Shown: in pieces, positions 61,422-64,000 of the stretch
How the letters are laid out: each line of letters starts with the position of its first letter
Numbering within the stretch: position 1 is the stretch's first letter
Source of the DNA: Rhizobium sp. 11515TR
GTDB taxonomy: Bacteria > Pseudomonadota > Alphaproteobacteria > Rhizobiales > Rhizobiaceae
Assembly: GCF_002277895.1 (NCBI RefSeq)
Contig: NZ_CP022999.1
Span: forward strand, 1,488,001 to 1,552,000
Reading direction: 5' to 3'
Length of the DNA stretch: 64,000 bases
Position numbers and translations under genes: made by a program
The notes under the pieces: generated by a model
Told to the model about the DNA's origin: nothing
What the model saw: the letters and a program-made list of their open reading frames with translations, nothing else
Database searches by the model: none

Positions 61422-62309
61422 TCAGCTCGCCTTGCGTTGTGTCCGCGAGGAGGAGGCGGTACGGGATTTTGCCGCCTTGCCGGATGTCGCCTCAGATTTC
61501 TTGCCAGAGTGTTTGGCGCCTGCCTTGGCTTGGCCAGCCATGCCGGCGCTCTGGCGCAGAGCCTCCATAAGATCAGTAACCTTGGCGACTTTCGCTGGCT
61601 TGCGTTGCGGGATCTTTTTGCCTTCAATCTTGGCTTTTACCAGTTCGGCGAGCGCGGCCTCGTAGCGGTCGTCGAATTCACTTGCATCGAAACTGCCTTT
61701 CTTGGTGGCGATGATATGTCTGGCGAGATCGAGCATTTCGCCCTTGATCTTCATATCGGGCACATCCTCGAAAGCTTCCTGTGCCGAGCGAACCTCATAA
61801 TCGAAATTCAATGTCGTGGCGATCAGCCCCGCGCCATGGGCGCGGATCATCAGTGTCCGAAGGCGGCGAAACAGAACGGTGCGGGCAATAGCGGCAACCT
61901 GCTTCTTGCGCATTCCTTCGCGGATTAGCGCGAACGCCTCTGCGCTCGCCGGAGCGGAAGGGGCTAGATAATAGGGCCGGTCGAAATAGACATCATCGAT
62001 TTCATCGCATGCCAGAAAGGCTTCTACGTGCAAAACCTTATCGCTTTCCGGCACCGCCGCAGCGACTTCCTCGGGCTCAAGGATGATATAATCATCCTTG
62101 TTGACTTCGTAACCCTTAACCTGATCCTCGCGCGGCACCGGCTTTTCGCTCGCACTATCGATGAATTCGCGCCTGACCCGGTTGCCGGTCGCCCGGTTCA
62201 GCGTATGAAAGGAAATTCGTTCCGAGGTAGAAACTGCCGTATAGAGCGCGACCGGACAGCTGACCTCCCCGAATTTGAGATATCCTTTCCATTGCGCGCG
62301 CGGGCTCAT
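61422..62309 (-). CDS. ku: Ku protein, second copy (non-homologous end joining)
   Basis: A 295-residue Ku. The core starts QWKGYLKFGEVSCPVALY and FHTLNRATGNRVRREFID; KGYEVNKDDYIILEPEEV is the signature. The C-terminal 55 residues are Lys- and Ser-rich and low in complexity, longer than in the other copy. It leads the ku-ligD transcript. An EcfG-type promoter ends about 30 bases before its ATG. Confidence 0.93.
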   Translation of the reverse strand: MSPRAQWKGYLKFGEVSCPVALYTAVSTSERISFHTLNRATGNRVRREFIDSASEKPVPREDQVKGYEVNKDDYIILEPEEVAAAVPESDKVLHVEAFLACDEIDDVYFDRPYYLAPSAPASAEAFALIREGMRKKQVAAIARTVLFRRLRTLMIRAHGAGLIATTLNFDYEVRSAQEAFEDVPDMKIKGEMLDLARHIIATKKGSFDASEFDDRYEAALAELVKAKIEGKKIPQRKPAKVAKVTDLMEALRQSAGMAGQAKAGAKHSGKKSEATSGKAAKSRTASSSRTQRKAS

Positions 62310-62338
62310 GGGGATGCTCCATTTTCACGATGATATTC

Positions 62339-62363
62339 AACGATGCCGAAACGGCATTGTTCC
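62339..62363 (-). promoter_or_regulatory. EcfG-type promoter upstream of ku-ligD
   Basis: On the minus strand a perfect GGAAC-N16-CGTT, 29 bases before the ku start at 62309. Confidence 0.7.
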
Positions 62364-62628
62364 GCGGTTTCGGATTTCGCTGCTGCCCTGACCGGCCTGC
62401 TTTCCCGATATCGGCCCGATATGGGATTGACGTCATGCGCAACGTTCCGAGCCTGGCGCCTCGGACCTATTTTCCCAATTGCTTGGCCATCTGGAGATGA
62501 TGTTCGAGCGTAAGTGTCGTATTCGCGGCCCGTGCTTTGAAAGCAGCTCTGTCTCAGCCAAGCTTCCTGTCAGAGCACGGGACCGGGCTTCCTGGCCTCG
62601 ACGATCGTATCCTCCTTCGCCTTCCTCC

Positions 62629-62790
62629 TTAGCGTCTCATCACATTCATGATCAGCGAGACCACGAAGAAGATGAGGAAGATAAAGAACAGGACCTGTGC
62701 GATGGACGCAGATGCGCCTGCTATGCCACCGAAGCCGAGGGCACCTGCAATCAAAGCTACGACGAGGAATATCAGTGCATAATAAAGCAT
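62629..62790 (-). CDS. DUF1328 small membrane protein
   Basis: A 53-residue protein made of two hydrophobic helices around GALGFGGIAGASASIAQ, the exact layout of DUF1328 (YtjA-like) proteins. ATG 62790 has GGAGAG; the longer frame would add residues foreign to the family. It is stress-induced in several alphaproteobacteria. A perfect EcfG-type promoter lies upstream. Confidence 0.9.
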   Translation of the reverse strand: MLYYALIFLVVALIAGALGFGGIAGASASIAQVLFFIFLIFFVVSLIMNVMRR

Positions 62791-62818
62791 TTCGCTCTCC
62801 ATTGGTTGCTGCAAGGAG

Positions 62819-62843
62819 AACGGAATTGTGAGTGGTTTGTTCC
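62819..62843 (-). promoter_or_regulatory. EcfG-type promoter upstream of DUF1328 gene
   Basis: On the minus strand a perfect GGAAC-N16-CGTT, 28 bases before the ATG at 62790. Confidence 0.7.
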
Positions 62844-62860
62844 TGTGGAGCTTGAAAGCG

Positions 62861-63388
62861 TCACACTGCAGCGGTCGCCTGCCTCGACCAAGCCTGCTCG
62901 CCGCCGTCGCCGGGCGGCGGCGGCTCGGCGGCGTCCAGATACATCTTTGCCGGTGCCGTCAGCACAAACCAAAGGCTGGCGCCAAGCAGGAATGAGCTTG
63001 CGGCCTCATCACCGGCGGAGACGCAGAAGGGGAAGATGATGGCGGTGAACAAAACGGTCAGGCGTGTCGCCCATTCCGTTTCACGCTTGCGGGTGGCTGT
63101 CGCCGCGAGCGCCCGATAGGACCGCATATCGTAAATCCGTCCCACCCGGCCCAGGGCCAACAACCGCAGTGACGGAAGCGAAAGCATCAAGAGCGTGCCG
63201 AGCCCGAAAACGTAGATCGGACCGTTTAAAAACAAGCCGCATGCCGACAGAAGGGCAAGTATGACGATGAGGTTCCACAGAGGGGAGAGCTTCTGCGGAG
63301 AATGGCCTGTCTGTCTGTGCCATAGGTGCATGACCGCCGATCCGCCGCGCAGCAGCGGTCGATCAATGTAATAATTGAGGAATTCCAT
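62861..63388 (-). CDS. Predicted membrane protein of unknown function
   Basis: A 175-residue protein with about four hydrophobic helices (LWNLIVILALLSACGLFL, YVFGLGTLLMLSLPSLRLL, TVLFTAIIFPFC and FLLGASLWFVLTAPA). The N-terminus (EFLNYYIDRPLLRGGSAVMHLW) is amphipathic and the C-terminus is Pro/Gly-rich. I do not recognise the family. ATG 63388 has AAGGGCG. It ends 17 bases before the DUF1328 promoter on the same strand; no EcfG element was seen in its own upstream region. Confidence 0.6.
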   Translation of the reverse strand: MEFLNYYIDRPLLRGGSAVMHLWHRQTGHSPQKLSPLWNLIVILALLSACGLFLNGPIYVFGLGTLLMLSLPSLRLLALGRVGRIYDMRSYRALAATATRKRETEWATRLTVLFTAIIFPFCVSAGDEAASSFLLGASLWFVLTAPAKMYLDAAEPPPPGDGGEQAWSRQATAAV

Positions 63389-63504
63389 GATGCGCCCTTC
63401 TAAACCTGGCGCAGACACATCAGAAAAATCCGGCGTCAGCATGGCAGAATCGCAAATCCGATAGGCCAATGAGCTTACTCGATGTTTTTCTGTTGCGAGA
63501 CGGA

Positions 63505-63529
63505 GGAACTATCTACGGTCAAGGGGGTT
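63505..63529 (+). promoter_or_regulatory. EcfG-like promoter upstream of HD-domain gene
   Basis: GGAAC-N16-GGTT, about 130 bases before the GTG start at 63663. It has one mismatch in the -10 element and stands at a longer distance than the others. Confidence 0.35.
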
Positions 63530-63662
63530 CTCTGGCTGATCCGTCTTTCAGACGAGGCGCCGCCGATTATGTCGTCAATCGCGCGTCATCCGTACGGCTG
63601 CAAACATTCGATTTCTCGGCATATCTGCCAGCAATCGATCAACGACCCGGAAAGCCCTTACC

Positions 63663-64000
63663 GTGAAACATCTTGACCAAGCCATCCATATCGCGCTCGA
63701 GGCTCACGAAGGGCAGACGGACAAGACTGGACGGCCTTTCTTTGAACATTGCCAACGCGTCGCGCTGCTGGTTTCCGGTGATGAGGCCCGGACGGTCGCC
63801 TATCTTCATGATGTTGTCGAAAAGGGAAGAGGGTGGACGCTCGATCGCCTGAAAGAAGAGGGCTTCCCGGCAAGGATTCTATCTGCCGTCGATGCCTTGA
63901 CGCGGCGGCCGGGCGAGCCGGACGAGCAATTCATCCATCGTGCGGCAGCGAATGCGTTGGCTTGGCCCGTCAAGCGGGCCGACCTTGAGGACAATCTTTG
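63663..64000 (+). CDS. HD-domain protein, SpoT/MESH1-like (3' end outside window)
   Basis: About 112 residues are visible from a GTG start with GGAAAG upstream. HIALEAHEGQTDKTGRPFFEH, HCQRVALLV and YLHDVVEKG (the HD pair), then LTRRPGEPDEQFIHRA and VKRADLEDNL, match the hydrolase domain of RelA/SpoT and the small single-domain (p)ppGpp or nucleotide hydrolases. The rest is cut off by the window, so a short MESH1-like enzyme cannot be told from a larger protein. It fits a stress island. Confidence 0.75.
   Translation, partial: MKHLDQAIHIALEAHEGQTDKTGRPFFEHCQRVALLVSGDEARTVAYLHDVVEKGRGWTLDRLKEEGFPARILSAVDALTRRPGEPDEQFIHRAAANALAWPVKRADLEDNL

Noticed and set aside
1..64000. CRISPR arrays, tRNA or rRNA genes, prophage or intact insertion sequences
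   Set aside because: No regularly spaced repeats, no tRNA-like cloverleaf with conserved TTCGA arm in a suitable context, and no transposase or phage structural gene were seen by eye.

Overview
The window reads as an accessory-type stretch of a Rhizobiales chromosome or large plasmid, most likely Rhizobium or a close relative. It is GC-rich and dense with sugar and amino-acid ABC transporters and LacI, GntR, IclR, LysR and MarR regulators. It also carries DUF982 and DUF1328 proteins, two Ku genes with ligD, and promoters of the alphaproteobacterial EcfG (general stress) type. I saw no rRNA, tRNA, CRISPR array, phage or intact insertion sequence.

Region by region. 0-6 kb: the end of a Gfo/Idh/MocA dehydrogenase, an HSL-type esterase, a LacI regulator with a perfect palindrome upstream, a small DUF protein, and a divergent aldo/keto reductase-AraC pair. 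6-14.3 kb: two divergent GntR regulators and a six-gene operon (binding protein, permease, DapA-like lyase, a 973-residue fusion flavoenzyme, ATPase, DUF3830) that looks like import and oxidation of an imino or D-amino acid such as hydroxyproline. 14.5-19.2 kb: a MarR gene, a TrpXYZ-type ABC transporter and an FMN 2-hydroxyacid dehydrogenase. 19.15-20.65 kb: a gene graveyard with fragments of a GlcD-type oxidase, a methyltransferase and an EamA permease. 20.9-27.7 kb: a small lipoprotein, a LysR-SDR-SnoaL group, and an IclR-linked polar amino-acid ABC transporter.

28-38.2 kb: a complete guanidine assimilation operon behind a guanidine-I (ykkC) riboswitch with a visible terminator: ABC transporter, two DUF1989 carboxyguanidine deiminase subunits, a biotin-dependent carboxylase and an allophanate hydrolase. 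38.5-47.2 kb: folD, purU, a divergent PanB-like enzyme and a three-part oxygenase (reductase, Rieske ferredoxin, desaturase-type hydroxylase) resembling MocDEF of rhizopine catabolism, flanked by two paralogous LacI regulators and a TIM-barrel isomerase. The layout suggests O- or N-demethylation with the C1 unit passed to tetrahydrofolate. 47.5-53 kb: an Rrf2 regulator whose own promoter and that of an AhpD-like gene 4.5 kb away share the same inverted repeat; the genes between (MBL hydrolase, NAD(P)-binding protein, cupin, MscS channel) probably belong to the same response.

54.5-64 kb: a stress island. An orphan nuoB, an ECF15-like sigma factor, DUF982, a DUF892 ferritin-like protein, ku, ku-ligD, DUF1328 and an HD-domain gene each have an upstream GGAAC-N16-nGTT element, several of them perfect. 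This predicts general-stress-controlled non-homologous end joining.
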